Both the position numbers and the translations under genes were made by a program. Under the pieces are notes generated by a model that saw only the letters and a list, made by a program, of their open reading frames with translations, ran no database searches and had not been told where the DNA came from. DNA of 53,622 nucleotides from an uncultured Verrucomicrobiota bacterium (GTDB taxonomy: Bacteria; Verrucomicrobiota; Kiritimatiellia; SS1-B-03-39; UBA6053): contig CAKZLZ010000094.1 in assembly GCA_937127435.1 (NCBI GenBank), forward strand, positions 1 to 53,622, read 5' to 3'. Positions 17,658-25,426 of the stretch are shown one piece after another; the first letter of the stretch is position 1, and every line of letters starts with the position of its first letter.

Positions 17658-17689
17658 AAAATAGACAATTATTTCACCCCCCATGCATA

Positions 17690-17707
17690 TCGGTCAAAAT
17701 TGTCAGA
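17690..17707 (+). promoter_or_regulatory. Palindromic upstream activating site of the nifE operon
   Basis: TCGGTCAAAATTGTCAGA differs from the nifH site at one base, and the flanks (AT before, TTTT after) are shared too. It ends 87 bp before the -24 box at 17795. It is the fourth copy of the motif and lies directly beside the repeat array that ends at 17657. Confidence 0.6.
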
Positions 17708-17794
17708 TTTTCCCCTCCGGGCTGGATGAATCTTTAAAGCGCCAAATGTTAAATCCCCTTTATTTATAAGCTATTCCAACCTCATGTTCAAAGT

Positions 17795-17810
17795 TGGCAT
17801 TCCGTTTGCT
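17795..17810 (+). promoter_or_regulatory. Sigma-54 (-24/-12) promoter of the nifENB-fdx-nifV-modABC operon
   Basis: TGGCAT-TCCGT-TTGCT matches the consensus. The predicted transcription start is about 17821, only 2 nt before the best nifE ATG, which implies a nearly leaderless mRNA or a later start codon. Confidence 0.85.
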
Positions 17811-17822
17811 ATAAGTCTTTGC

Positions 17823-19217
17823 ATGAAAACCACGCTTCCCCATAAAAGCCCTAAAGCCAGCGATATCACATTGCTGAAAGATCGGCAGTTATCGGTCCAC
17901 GAAACCGACGGGAGCCCCGTAGAAATGACCTGCGGGCTGGCCAGCTTGGCCGGTGCTGTCAGTCAGCGCGCCTGCGTGTTTTGCGGTTCGAGGGTGGTAC
18001 TGTACCCCGTGGCCGATGCCGTGCACATTGTGCATGGACCCATCGGATGTGCGGCCTACACCTGGGATATCCGGGGCTCCCTTTCCTCCGGTCCGGAACT
18101 TCACCGGCTCAGCTTTTCCACCGACTTGCGTGAACGCGATGTCATCTATGGAGGTGAGAAGAAACTCACCGCCGCCCTACTGGAACTCATCAAGGAGCAC
18201 AAACCCAATGCGGCTTTTATTTACTCCACCTGCATCGTGGGTATCATCGGGGATGACATGGAGGCCGTTTGTAGAAAAGTGGCGGCCGAAACCGGTATTC
18301 CGGTTTTACCGGTCCATTCCGAAGGATTTAAAGGATCCAAAAAGGACGGCTATTCCGCGGCCTGCAATGCGCTGATGCGCCTGGTGGGTACCGGAGACAC
18401 CTCAAACATTCCGCTTTTAAGCATCAATATTCTCGGCGACTTTAATTTGGCCGGGGAAATCTGGATGATCAAAGAGTACTACCAGCGCATGGGAATTGAA
18501 GTGATCGCCACCGTAACCGGTGACGGACGGGTGGCGGACATTCAGCGCTGCCACGGTGCCTCCCTGAATGTGGTGCAGTGCAGCGGTTCCATGATCCATC
18601 TCGCCAAGGCCATGGAAGAAAAATACGGCACCCCCTTTCTGCGGGTTTCCTATTTCGGGATCGAAGACATGTCCCGGGCACTCTACGATGTGGCGGAACA
18701 TTTTGAAGATCCGGAACTCACGAACCGGGCCGCGACCCTGATTAAAGAAGAAGTGTCCGTGGTGATGCCCCGTCTGCGGGAACTGCGAGAAAAACTCAAA
18801 GGAAAACGGGCCGCGGTTTATACCGGGGGCGCATTTAAAGCTTTCAGTCTGGTACGTTCACTTCGTCTGCTGGGAATGCGGACCGCAATTGCCGGATCCC
18901 AGACCGGCAACAAAGATGACTACAAAGAACTCGCAGAAATTTGCGACCCGGGAACGGTACTGCTCGACGACACCAATCCTCTGGAATTGGCCAAGTACAT
19001 TCAGGAAAAGAATGTGGACCTGTTCATTGGCGGGGTCAAGGAACGTCCCATCGCCTACAAACTCGGGGTGGCCTTTTGTGACCACAATCACGAACGCAAG
19101 ATCGCGCTGGCCGGTTTCGAAGGCCTGCTGAATTTTGCCGAGGAAGTGCATGCTTCCGTCAATTCACCCATCTGGAATTTGGTGCCGCGGCGCCGGAATC
19201 AGGAGGACGCCATATGA
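17823..19217 (+). CDS. nifE: NifE, FeMo-cofactor assembly scaffold
   Basis: About 464 residues, paralogous to NifD. With NifN it forms the scaffold on which the NifB-cofactor is matured with Mo and homocitrate. Conserved are SQRACVFCGSRVVLYP, HGPIGCAAYTWDIRG, YSTCIVGIIGDD and VHSEGFKGSKKDGY. The cofactor-ligand His of NifD is not present in the same context, and AFCDHNHERKIALAGFEG stands in its place, as expected for NifE. Start choice is a problem. ATG 17823 lies 2 nt past the predicted +1. A TTG near 17871 or ATG 17925 (GGGAG 10 nt upstream) are alternatives. Homologues usually have residues before SLAGAVSQRAC, which favours the early start. The stop overlaps nifN (ATATGA). Confidence 0.93.
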   Translation: MKTTLPHKSPKASDITLLKDRQLSVHETDGSPVEMTCGLASLAGAVSQRACVFCGSRVVLYPVADAVHIVHGPIGCAAYTWDIRGSLSSGPELHRLSFSTDLRERDVIYGGEKKLTAALLELIKEHKPNAAFIYSTCIVGIIGDDMEAVCRKVAAETGIPVLPVHSEGFKGSKKDGYSAACNALMRLVGTGDTSNIPLLSINILGDFNLAGEIWMIKEYYQRMGIEVIATVTGDGRVADIQRCHGASLNVVQCSGSMIHLAKAMEEKYGTPFLRVSYFGIEDMSRALYDVAEHFEDPELTNRAATLIKEEVSVVMPRLRELREKLKGKRAAVYTGGAFKAFSLVRSLRLLGMRTAIAGSQTGNKDDYKELAEICDPGTVLLDDTNPLELAKYIQEKNVDLFIGGVKERPIAYKLGVAFCDHNHERKIALAGFEGLLNFAEEVHASVNSPIWNLVPRRRNQEDAI

Positions 19218-20587
19218 CCCCCCCGGCTGTCAAAAAAGAAAAAGCCCCTTCCTACGCCTCCAGCTGCAATGCCTGTCGGCAGTGCACCCCCCTCGGGGCC
19301 TGTCTGGCCTTCAAAGGGATTGAAGGCGCGGTACCTTTTCTGCATGGGTCCCAGGGTTGCGCCACCTATATCCGGCGCTACCTGATCAGTCACTTTCGGG
19401 AGCCCATTGACATTGCCTCTTCCAGCTTCAGTGAAGATTCCGCCATCTTCGGAGGCGAACGGAATTTCCGCCGGGGAATCGGAAACTTGACCAAACAGTA
19501 CAGCCCCCGGGTCATCGGGGTGGCCACCACCTGCCTTTCCGAAACCATCGGAGATGATGTCCCCTCCTTCCTGCGTCAGATCGAAAAGGATGTTACGGAA
19601 AGTGAGGACCAGCCCAAACTGGTCCATGTCTCCACTCCCAGTTATACCGGCAGTCACATCGACGGATTTCATGAAGCCACCCGCTCCGTGGTCAAAACCT
19701 TTGCGGTCCGCGGTCCGGTCAACAATCGCCTGGTCATCTTTCCGGGCATGGTCTCCACCGAAGATCTGCGCAGTCTGAAACAGGATTTCAACGCCTTTGA
19801 ATTACATGGCATCCTCGCACCGGACTATTCCGACACCATGGACGGTCCCGCCTGGGAAAGTTACCACCGGATGTCTCCGGGTGGGACCCCACTGTCAGAA
19901 CTGGCATTGTTCGGCGGTGCAAAAGCCGCCATTGATTTCACCCACTGTGTGGCGGACAAGCAGTTGGCCGGATCCTATTTGCAGGAAACTTTCGGCATTG
20001 TTCGTCACCGTCTCCCCGCCCCAATGGGTATAGAAGCCACAGACCGGTGGCTGGAGCTGCTTTCCACCCTTTCCGGAAAAGAGATCCCTGCACATTATCA
20101 GGAACAGAGAGGGCGCCTGATCGATGCGGTTGTGGACGGTCACAAATATCTCAGCCGGGTGCCGGTGGCGCTGTTTGGAGAGGCAGATCATGTACTCGGC
20201 CTATGTGCATTTCTCTCGGGTCTGGGACTGGAGATACGATTGGTCGCCACTGGCGGAAAAACCAAAGGATTCGAAGAAGCTGTAAACAATAATTTAAGTG
20301 GGGAGAGCACACCGGAAATTCTCAACGGCGTGGATTTCCGGGATATTGAACGGGCAGTGGAACGTCTGGAACCCAAATTATTGGTGGGAAATTCCAAAGG
20401 CTACACCCTCTCCCGACGCAAAAAACTTCCTTTGATGAGAACCGGTTTTCCCATCCACGACCGCTTCGGCGGACAGCGTTTGCTGCACTTCGGCTATGCA
20501 GGTGCACAGCGTTTACTGGATGAACTGATTAACACGGTAATCACCCACCGACAGGCCGAATCGGATGTGGGCTGGACCTACATTTAG
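19214..20587 (+). CDS. nifN: NifN, FeMo-cofactor assembly scaffold
   Basis: 457 residues, paralogous to NifK and partner of NifE. NifK-like landmarks are SSCNACRQCTPLGACLAFKGI, HGSQGCATYIRRY, ATTCLSETIGDDVPSF, TPSYTGSHIDGFHE and the C-terminal GFPIHDRFGGQRLLHFGYAG. It overlaps nifE by 4 nt (ATGA), so the two subunits are translationally coupled in equal amounts, as suits an alpha2-beta2 complex. nifB begins 46 nt after its stop. Confidence 0.93.
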   Translation: MTPPAVKKEKAPSYASSCNACRQCTPLGACLAFKGIEGAVPFLHGSQGCATYIRRYLISHFREPIDIASSSFSEDSAIFGGERNFRRGIGNLTKQYSPRVIGVATTCLSETIGDDVPSFLRQIEKDVTESEDQPKLVHVSTPSYTGSHIDGFHEATRSVVKTFAVRGPVNNRLVIFPGMVSTEDLRSLKQDFNAFELHGILAPDYSDTMDGPAWESYHRMSPGGTPLSELALFGGAKAAIDFTHCVADKQLAGSYLQETFGIVRHRLPAPMGIEATDRWLELLSTLSGKEIPAHYQEQRGRLIDAVVDGHKYLSRVPVALFGEADHVLGLCAFLSGLGLEIRLVATGGKTKGFEEAVNNNLSGESTPEILNGVDFRDIERAVERLEPKLLVGNSKGYTLSRRKKLPLMRTGFPIHDRFGGQRLLHFGYAGAQRLLDELINTVITHRQAESDVGWTYI

Positions 20588-20633
20588 AACCTCAACTCTT
20601 TCAACAAACATCACTCAAAACAACAGCAAGCAT

Positions 20634-21890
20634 ATGATCACTCTGAACACTGAAAAACATCCCTGTTTTAATAAAGAAGCCAAAGGACAGTATGGACGCG
20701 TCCACCTACCGGTCGCCCCCCGTTGCAATGTGCAGTGTAACTTCTGTGACCGGAAATATGATTGTACCAACGAAAGCCGTCCGGGTGTTTGCTCTGCGGT
20801 TTTGTCCCCCCATCAGGCTTTAGACTATCTGGATAACATCCTGGACAATGACCCCCGGATTACGGTGGTAGGAATTGCCGGTCCCGGAGACCCCTTTGCC
20901 AACGTGGATGAGACCATGGAAACCATCCGCTTGATCCGCAACAAGTATCCGGAAATCATTCTCTGCCTCTCATCCAACGGGCTGGGGGTTCCCGATGTGG
21001 TCAAAGATCTGGCCCGCTACGAAGTCAGTCACGTCACCATCACCGTGAATGCCGTCGATCCAAAGATCGGCGCGGGCATCTACAGCTGGATCCGATACAA
21101 TAAAAAAGTTTACCATGGTGAAGCCGGTGCGGCGCTGCTTTTGGCACGGCAGATGGATGCCATTCGTCTGCTGAAAAAAGAAGGCATCACCGTAAAAATC
21201 AACAGTATATTCATGCAGGACATCAACCACAACCACCTGCCGGAAATTGCCAGAGTCACCAAAGAACTGGGGGCGGACATTCAGAATATCATTCCCCTGT
21301 TACCGGTAAAGAACACCCCCTTTCACAACGTGCCCATACCAGACCCCACCGATCTGCTGAACACCAGGAATGCCTGTGAAAATGAAATCCATCAGATGCG
21401 TCACTGCGCACGCTGCCGCGCGGATGCCGTGGGTTTATTGGGAACCCCCAACACGCCGGAATGTACCCGTTTGTTGGAGGAGGCCTCCCAAAAACCCCTG
21501 CGCCCGGATGAGCACCGCCCCTACGTCGCGGTTGCCTCCCACGAAGGGGTATTGGTCAACCAGCATTTGGGAGAATCCAAACTCCTTTGGATTTTCGACC
21601 CCGAAACCGGCGAACTGGTTGAACAGCGGATCGCACCCGCTCCCGGCACCGGGAAACAGCGGTGGGTCGACTTGGCGAATCTGCTTCACGACTGCGCCAC
21701 CCTGCTGGTTTCCGGCATTGGCCCCCAGCCCATGGAGGTCATCGTCAAAGAAGGTCTCCGGGTCACCATCATGGAAGGCATCATTGAGGACGCCCTGGAG
21801 GATATACGTTCCGGGACCCCCATCAAATCCCCCGTACGCAAATTCAAATGCGGCACGGCCTGTGCCGGCACCGGTACCGGCTGCGGTTGA
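20634..21890 (+). CDS. nifB: NifB, radical-SAM cofactor synthase with C-terminal NifX-like domain
   Basis: About 418 residues. It makes the 8Fe-9S-C NifB-cofactor from two [4Fe-4S] clusters with a carbide donated by SAM. The radical-SAM motif CNVQCNFC (CX3CX2C) is near residues 30-37, followed by RKYDCTNESRPGVCS, GIAGPGDPFAN and the ITVNAVDP, KINSIFMQDINHNH and MRHCARCRADAVGLLG blocks that carry cluster ligands. From about residue 300 a NifX/NafY-like domain (VAVASHEGVLVNQHLGESKL) is fused, which may hold the product. No separate nifX gene is seen. The C-terminus has a Cys/Gly-rich tail (CGTACAGTGTGCG). The start at 20634 is inferred because the upstream in-frame codons overlap nifN. Confidence 0.95.
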   Translation: MITLNTEKHPCFNKEAKGQYGRVHLPVAPRCNVQCNFCDRKYDCTNESRPGVCSAVLSPHQALDYLDNILDNDPRITVVGIAGPGDPFANVDETMETIRLIRNKYPEIILCLSSNGLGVPDVVKDLARYEVSHVTITVNAVDPKIGAGIYSWIRYNKKVYHGEAGAALLLARQMDAIRLLKKEGITVKINSIFMQDINHNHLPEIARVTKELGADIQNIIPLLPVKNTPFHNVPIPDPTDLLNTRNACENEIHQMRHCARCRADAVGLLGTPNTPECTRLLEEASQKPLRPDEHRPYVAVASHEGVLVNQHLGESKLLWIFDPETGELVEQRIAPAPGTGKQRWVDLANLLHDCATLLVSGIGPQPMEVIVKEGLRVTIMEGIIEDALEDIRSGTPIKSPVRKFKCGTACAGTGTGCG

Positions 21891-21901
21891 ACAACCAACT
21901 G

Positions 21902-21936
21902 AAATCTCAAATCCTAAATCTCAAATCCTAAATCTC
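21902..21936 (+). repeat. Short tandem repeat AAATCTCAAATCCT x 2.5
   Basis: Two perfect 14-bp units (21902-21915, 21916-21929) and a half unit follow the nifB stop in the otherwise compact operon. It is non-coding. Such slippage-prone tracts are copy-number variable, but no regulatory role can be read. Confidence 0.7.
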
Positions 21937-21950
21937 TAATCAAAAAAATC

Positions 21951-22271
21951 ATGAGTAAACCCACTGTACATATTATCCTCTGCAACAGTTTTCGTCAGAA
22001 TGGCGAAGCCAAAGGCACCTGTTCCCGTAAAGGAGACGGACTGCTTCAGTACATCGAAGAAGAATGCGTCGACCGGGGCATGGACACCTTGGTGACCAGC
22101 ACCGGCTGCTTAAAACTCTGCGAAAAAGGCCCCGTCATGGTCGTCTACCCTCATGCCTGGTGGTACGGGGAAGTGGACGAAGCGAAAATCGATGACATCC
22201 TGGATGCCATTGAAGAGGGCGAACCCTGCGAAGGCCTGCTCTACGAAGCGGAGGAAGCGGTACCCGCTTAA
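21951..22271 (+). CDS. Thioredoxin-like [2Fe-2S] ferredoxin
   Basis: A 106-residue ferredoxin of the thioredoxin-fold family, related to the Clostridium pasteurianum 2Fe ferredoxin and Azotobacter FeSI-type proteins often coded in nif clusters. Ligand cysteines are Cys11 (IILCNSF), the Cys of KGTCSRKG, and the pair in STGCLKLCEKGPVMVVYP. The optional fifth Cys of the clostridial protein (CTSC) is Phe here. WWYGEVDEAKIDDIL matches the conserved C-terminal helix. A role in electron transfer to nitrogenase or in protection by complex formation is suggested for relatives but not proven. It sits between nifB and nifV, 5 nt before nifV. Confidence 0.88.
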   Translation: MSKPTVHIILCNSFRQNGEAKGTCSRKGDGLLQYIEEECVDRGMDTLVTSTGCLKLCEKGPVMVVYPHAWWYGEVDEAKIDDILDAIEEGEPCEGLLYEAEEAVPA

Positions 22272-22276
22272 GCATC

Positions 22277-23326
22277 ATGCCCCCCATTCACCTTATCGAT
22301 TCCACCCTGCGTGACGGGGAACAGACCCCCGGGGTGTGTTTTTCCCGCAAACAGAAATTGGAAATTGCCCGGGAACTTGATCAGTTGGGCATCTCCGAAA
22401 TCGAAGCCGGCACACCGGTAATGGGTGAAATGATTCAGGGAGATATCCGTGAACTGCTCGCACTCAATTTGCGCGCAGACATCAGTGTGTGGTGCCGTGC
22501 CCGCAACGAAGATTTGCACGCCGCAGGAAAATGCGGGGTGAATAAAATTCATATCGCCCTTCCTGCTTCAGACCGATTGCTTACCAGTATGGGGTATGAT
22601 CTGAATTGGTTGCTTAAACAAGCGACCAAAATCTTTCGTTCAGCAGGCAACAGCTTTCCTTATGTCTCCTGCGGTTTGATGGATGCCTCACGTTGTTCTC
22701 CGGAACGGTTGCATACGCTAACGGAACTGGCACTTGAGGCAGGAGCACGGCGGATACGTCTTGCAGATACTGTCGGCATCTGGAACCCCATGCAGGTCAC
22801 AGAAATTTTCAGTAACTTCCGGTGCAAACATCCCGGGCTGTCACTGGGATTCCATGGCCACAACGATTTAGGCATGGCCACCGCAAATGCTTTCTCCGCG
22901 ATACAGGCGGGTGCCGACAGTGTGGATGTTACTGTAAATGGCCTGGGCGACCGGGCGGGGAATGTTGCCCTGGCGGAATTGGTGATGGCACTTGAACTTT
23001 CCGCTAACCGCGCCACCGGCATGAACACTGAATATTTAGTGTCGCTTTCCCGAAAGGTTGCGTCTGCATCCCGTAAAAAAACCGCTCCTGATAAACCGGT
23101 GGTGGGGAAAAGTATTTTCAGTCACGAAGCCGGTATTCATGTAAAAGCGCTGTTGAAAGACCGGTTGAGTTTCCAGCCCTATTTGCCTGAACAGGTTGGA
23201 CAAAAGCCTGAAAAAATTGTGGTGGGCTCCCATACCAGTCCCTCCATGATCCGGCACCTGCAGTTGTATCCCCATGACACGCCTACATTTCTGAACCCAT
23301 TAACCCGAAAAGGAACCTACGCATGA
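22277..23326 (+). CDS. nifV: NifV, homocitrate synthase
   Basis: A 349-residue alpha-isopropylmalate/homocitrate synthase family TIM barrel that condenses acetyl-CoA and 2-oxoglutarate to R-homocitrate, the organic part of FeMo-co. The catalytic STLRDGEQTPGV motif is at residues 9-20, metal-binding GFHGHNDLGMATANAF follows, and VNGLGDRAGNVALAE and the flap region GKSIFSHEAGIH are present. The short C-terminus without the LeuA regulatory domain, together with the position among nif genes, favours NifV over LeuA or a lysine-pathway homocitrate synthase. It overlaps the following Nfu-type gene by 4 nt. Confidence 0.93.
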   Translation: MPPIHLIDSTLRDGEQTPGVCFSRKQKLEIARELDQLGISEIEAGTPVMGEMIQGDIRELLALNLRADISVWCRARNEDLHAAGKCGVNKIHIALPASDRLLTSMGYDLNWLLKQATKIFRSAGNSFPYVSCGLMDASRCSPERLHTLTELALEAGARRIRLADTVGIWNPMQVTEIFSNFRCKHPGLSLGFHGHNDLGMATANAFSAIQAGADSVDVTVNGLGDRAGNVALAELVMALELSANRATGMNTEYLVSLSRKVASASRKKTAPDKPVVGKSIFSHEAGIHVKALLKDRLSFQPYLPEQVGQKPEKIVVGSHTSPSMIRHLQLYPHDTPTFLNPLTRKGTYA

Positions 23327-23601
23327 ACGCCACCCCAACCATTGACAGTCCGCTTCGCAAAAAATTGGCGGAGATGACTGAACAGGAAAAAATACATCAT
23401 GTAATTGATGAATGGAGCCGCCCTTTTATGAAATCAGAAGGGGGCGATCTCAGTATTGAACGAATCAGTGGAAACATTGTATACGTGCGCCTCCACGGTG
23501 TCTGTGCAGGATGCTCCGCAGCAGCCATCACCCTGCAGTACATGGTTGAACAGCCTTTGCAGACTTTTGTAAATCCGGACATTCGTGTCCTCTCCATTTA
23601 A
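23323..23601 (+). CDS. Nfu-type Fe-S scaffold (NifU C-terminal domain protein)
   Basis: 92 residues equal to the C-terminal domain of NifU. The hallmark is RLHGVCAGCSAAAITLQYMVE, whose CxxC pair from two subunits holds a transient [4Fe-4S] cluster for transfer to NifH or NifB. The N-terminal IscU-like and central [2Fe-2S] domains of full NifU are missing, and no nifS cysteine desulfurase lies in the window. Housekeeping Isc/Suf machinery is therefore probably used for de novo cluster assembly. It overlaps nifV by 4 nt and lies 10 nt before the next gene. Confidence 0.88.
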   Translation: MNATPTIDSPLRKKLAEMTEQEKIHHVIDEWSRPFMKSEGGDLSIERISGNIVYVRLHGVCAGCSAAAITLQYMVEQPLQTFVNPDIRVLSI

Positions 23602-23611
23602 GGTTTTCCCC

Positions 23612-24004
23612 ATGATTGCATCAACAGAAGGTATAACCGAATGGGAAATATTCTGGGAAGAAGGTAAAACCTACTCCCGGCTTTGCGGATCAAAAGCAAA
23701 GCCTTTCACCAATGAAATCCTTTATAACATCGCAGGTATGGCCATAGAAAAACTGGTGATGGGTTATCTCATGCGTCGAAACAAACTTCCGGACGGACAT
23801 ACCCTCCGTGATTTGATGGATGCGCTCGAAAAGGAAGTTCAACTCCCGGGCACCCTGGGCCGCGACATCCGCAGCATGGACGATTTTCAGCAGATCTGTG
23901 CCTTCGACACCTATACCCGTACCGTACCCAACGATGAAGAAATGGCCGGTATCATAGGTTTGGTTGACTGCCTGAATATTCAGTTGTCCGAAACGCTGTC
24001 ATGA
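23612..24004 (+). CDS. HEPN-like helical protein in the nif-mod operon
   Basis: 130 residues, predicted all-helical and soluble. The segment NEILYNIAGMAIEKLVMGYLMRRNKLPDGHTLRDLMDAL resembles the core of HEPN domains (a long helix with a conserved small-residue patch, then H-x-L-x-x-L). The RNase R-x4-6-H signature is not clear, so no catalytic role is claimed. The start at 23612 is chosen because the longer frame overlaps the Nfu gene. Its stop overlaps the modA start (TCATGA). Its position suggests a nif-linked function, perhaps an adaptor or chaperone, but the sequence does not show which. Confidence 0.65.
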   Translation: MIASTEGITEWEIFWEEGKTYSRLCGSKAKPFTNEILYNIAGMAIEKLVMGYLMRRNKLPDGHTLRDLMDALEKEVQLPGTLGRDIRSMDDFQQICAFDTYTRTVPNDEEMAGIIGLVDCLNIQLSETLS

Positions 24005-24768
24005 AAACGTTATGTTGCATTCTTTTCGCACTGTCCCTCAGGGTCGGGGGGGAGGATTTGCAGATTGCCGTGGCCTCAAACTTTTTGCCCACCCTGCGGG
24101 AACTGGTGAAGGTGTTTGAAGCCGACTCTGCTTACGAAGTGGGTCTTTCCCCGGGGTCCACCGGAAAGCTCTATGCCCAGATCCTTAACGGAGCACCCTT
24201 TGACCTGTTTTTTGCGGCAGATGCCGAACGGCCTCTGCTTCTGGAGGAAAAAGGAGTTGTCATCAAAGGAAACCGCTTCAGCTATGCAATCGGAAAATTG
24301 GTGCTTTGGAGTCCTCGACCTGATTTTATCGACGATTCAGGTCGTATACTTTCTACGGATCATTTCCGTCATCTCTCCATCGCCAATCCCGAACTTGCGC
24401 CCTATGGTTTGGCGGCCAAAGAACTTTTAAAATCCTTGGACCTTTGGGAAGACTTGGAGCCGAAACTGGTCCGCGGCGCCAACATTGCCCAGACCGCGCA
24501 ATATGTACACAGCGGAGCGGCTGAATTGGGATTTATTGCGCTGGCACAGATTCAGGTTCCGGGCAAGACTATTTCAGGATCGCATTGGTGCCCGCCCACT
24601 GACAGCTATCCCGCCATCCGGCAGGAGGGAGTTGTGCTCACAAACACTCCGGCAGCGGAAGCCTTTATGGCCTTTATGCAAACCGAAACCGCAAAGGATC
24701 TGATTCGGGCCTATGGATATGATCTTCCAAAGGAGGAGACACATGCACTTGTCTCCGGAAGACCTTGA
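24001..24768 (+). CDS. modA: ModA, molybdate-binding protein of the ABC transporter
   Basis: 255 residues with a short signal sequence (MKTLCCILFALSL) and the ModA fold. Molybdate-binding strings are VASNFLPTL (AASL-type), GSTGKLYAQI, FDLFFAADAERP, ANPELAPYGLAAKE and GAAELGFIALAQI. It captures molybdate in the periplasm and hands it to ModB. Its position inside the nifE operon means that Mo uptake rises with FeMo-co demand. Tungstate binding cannot be excluded. The gene overlaps the HEPN-like gene by 4 nt and modB by 26 nt. Confidence 0.92.
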   Translation: MKTLCCILFALSLRVGGEDLQIAVASNFLPTLRELVKVFEADSAYEVGLSPGSTGKLYAQILNGAPFDLFFAADAERPLLLEEKGVVIKGNRFSYAIGKLVLWSPRPDFIDDSGRILSTDHFRHLSIANPELAPYGLAAKELLKSLDLWEDLEPKLVRGANIAQTAQYVHSGAAELGFIALAQIQVPGKTISGSHWCPPTDSYPAIRQEGVVLTNTPAAEAFMAFMQTETAKDLIRAYGYDLPKEETHALVSGRP

Positions 24769-25426
24769 AGCATTGGTCCTGACATTCCGGCTTGCGGTCT
24801 GGGTCACGGTGTTGCTCCTGCTCCTTTGCACGCCCCTGGCCTGGTGGCTTTCGCGGACACAGTGCAGAATCCGTTCCGTTATCGAAGCCCTGAGTTCAAT
24901 GCCTCTGGTGCTGCCTCCCACCGTACTGGGATTTTATCTGCTGTTACTTATGGGACCGCACGGCCCGCTGGGAAAACTTTTTATCGTCCTGGGTGGAGAA
25001 CCGCCCACTTTCCGTTTCACCGGTTTGGTCATTGGATCTCTGTTTTATTCATTTCCCTTTGTTCTGCTCCCTCTACAGAATGCGTTTTCGGCCATTGGCA
25101 GCCTTCCCCTGGAAGCTGCAGCCACCCTGCGGGCGGGCCCCTTGGATCGTCTGTTTTCGGTGGTGCTCCCACTGGCCCGACCGGGCTTTCTCACTGCATC
25201 CGTGATGGGTTTTGCACATACGCTGGGAGAATTCGGGGTCGTGCTGATGATCGGCGGCAACATTCAGGGGCAGACCCGGGTGGCCTCCATCGCGATTTTT
25301 GACCATGTGGAATGCTTGGATTACAACCGGGCCCATACGTTGGCGGGCATTCTGGTCAGCATTTCATTTTGTTTGTTGCTCATGGTCAACCGGATTAATC
25401 AGACCGCAAACCGGGAAATGACATGA
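24743..25426 (+). CDS. modB: ModB, molybdate ABC transporter permease
   Basis: About 228 residues with five to six membrane helices beginning near residue 10 (LTFRLAVWVTVLLLLLCTPLAWWL). The EAA loop that docks the ATPase reads EAAATLRAGPLDRLFSVVLPLARPG. SMPLVLPPTVLGFYLL and TLGEFGVVLMIGGNI are ModB hallmarks. The start at 24743 is supported by AGGAGGAG 5 nt upstream, inside the end of modA; a start at 24713 would lack an RBS. It overlaps modC by 4 nt. Confidence 0.92.
   Translation: MHLSPEDLEALVLTFRLAVWVTVLLLLLCTPLAWWLSRTQCRIRSVIEALSSMPLVLPPTVLGFYLLLLMGPHGPLGKLFIVLGGEPPTFRFTGLVIGSLFYSFPFVLLPLQNAFSAIGSLPLEAAATLRAGPLDRLFSVVLPLARPGFLTASVMGFAHTLGEFGVVLMIGGNIQGQTRVASIAIFDHVECLDYNRAHTLAGILVSISFCLLLMVNRINQTANREMT

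Noticed and set aside
17784..17822. An in-frame upstream start for nifE at 17784
   Set aside because: It precedes the sigma-54 box at 17795-17810, so it would not be on the mRNA.
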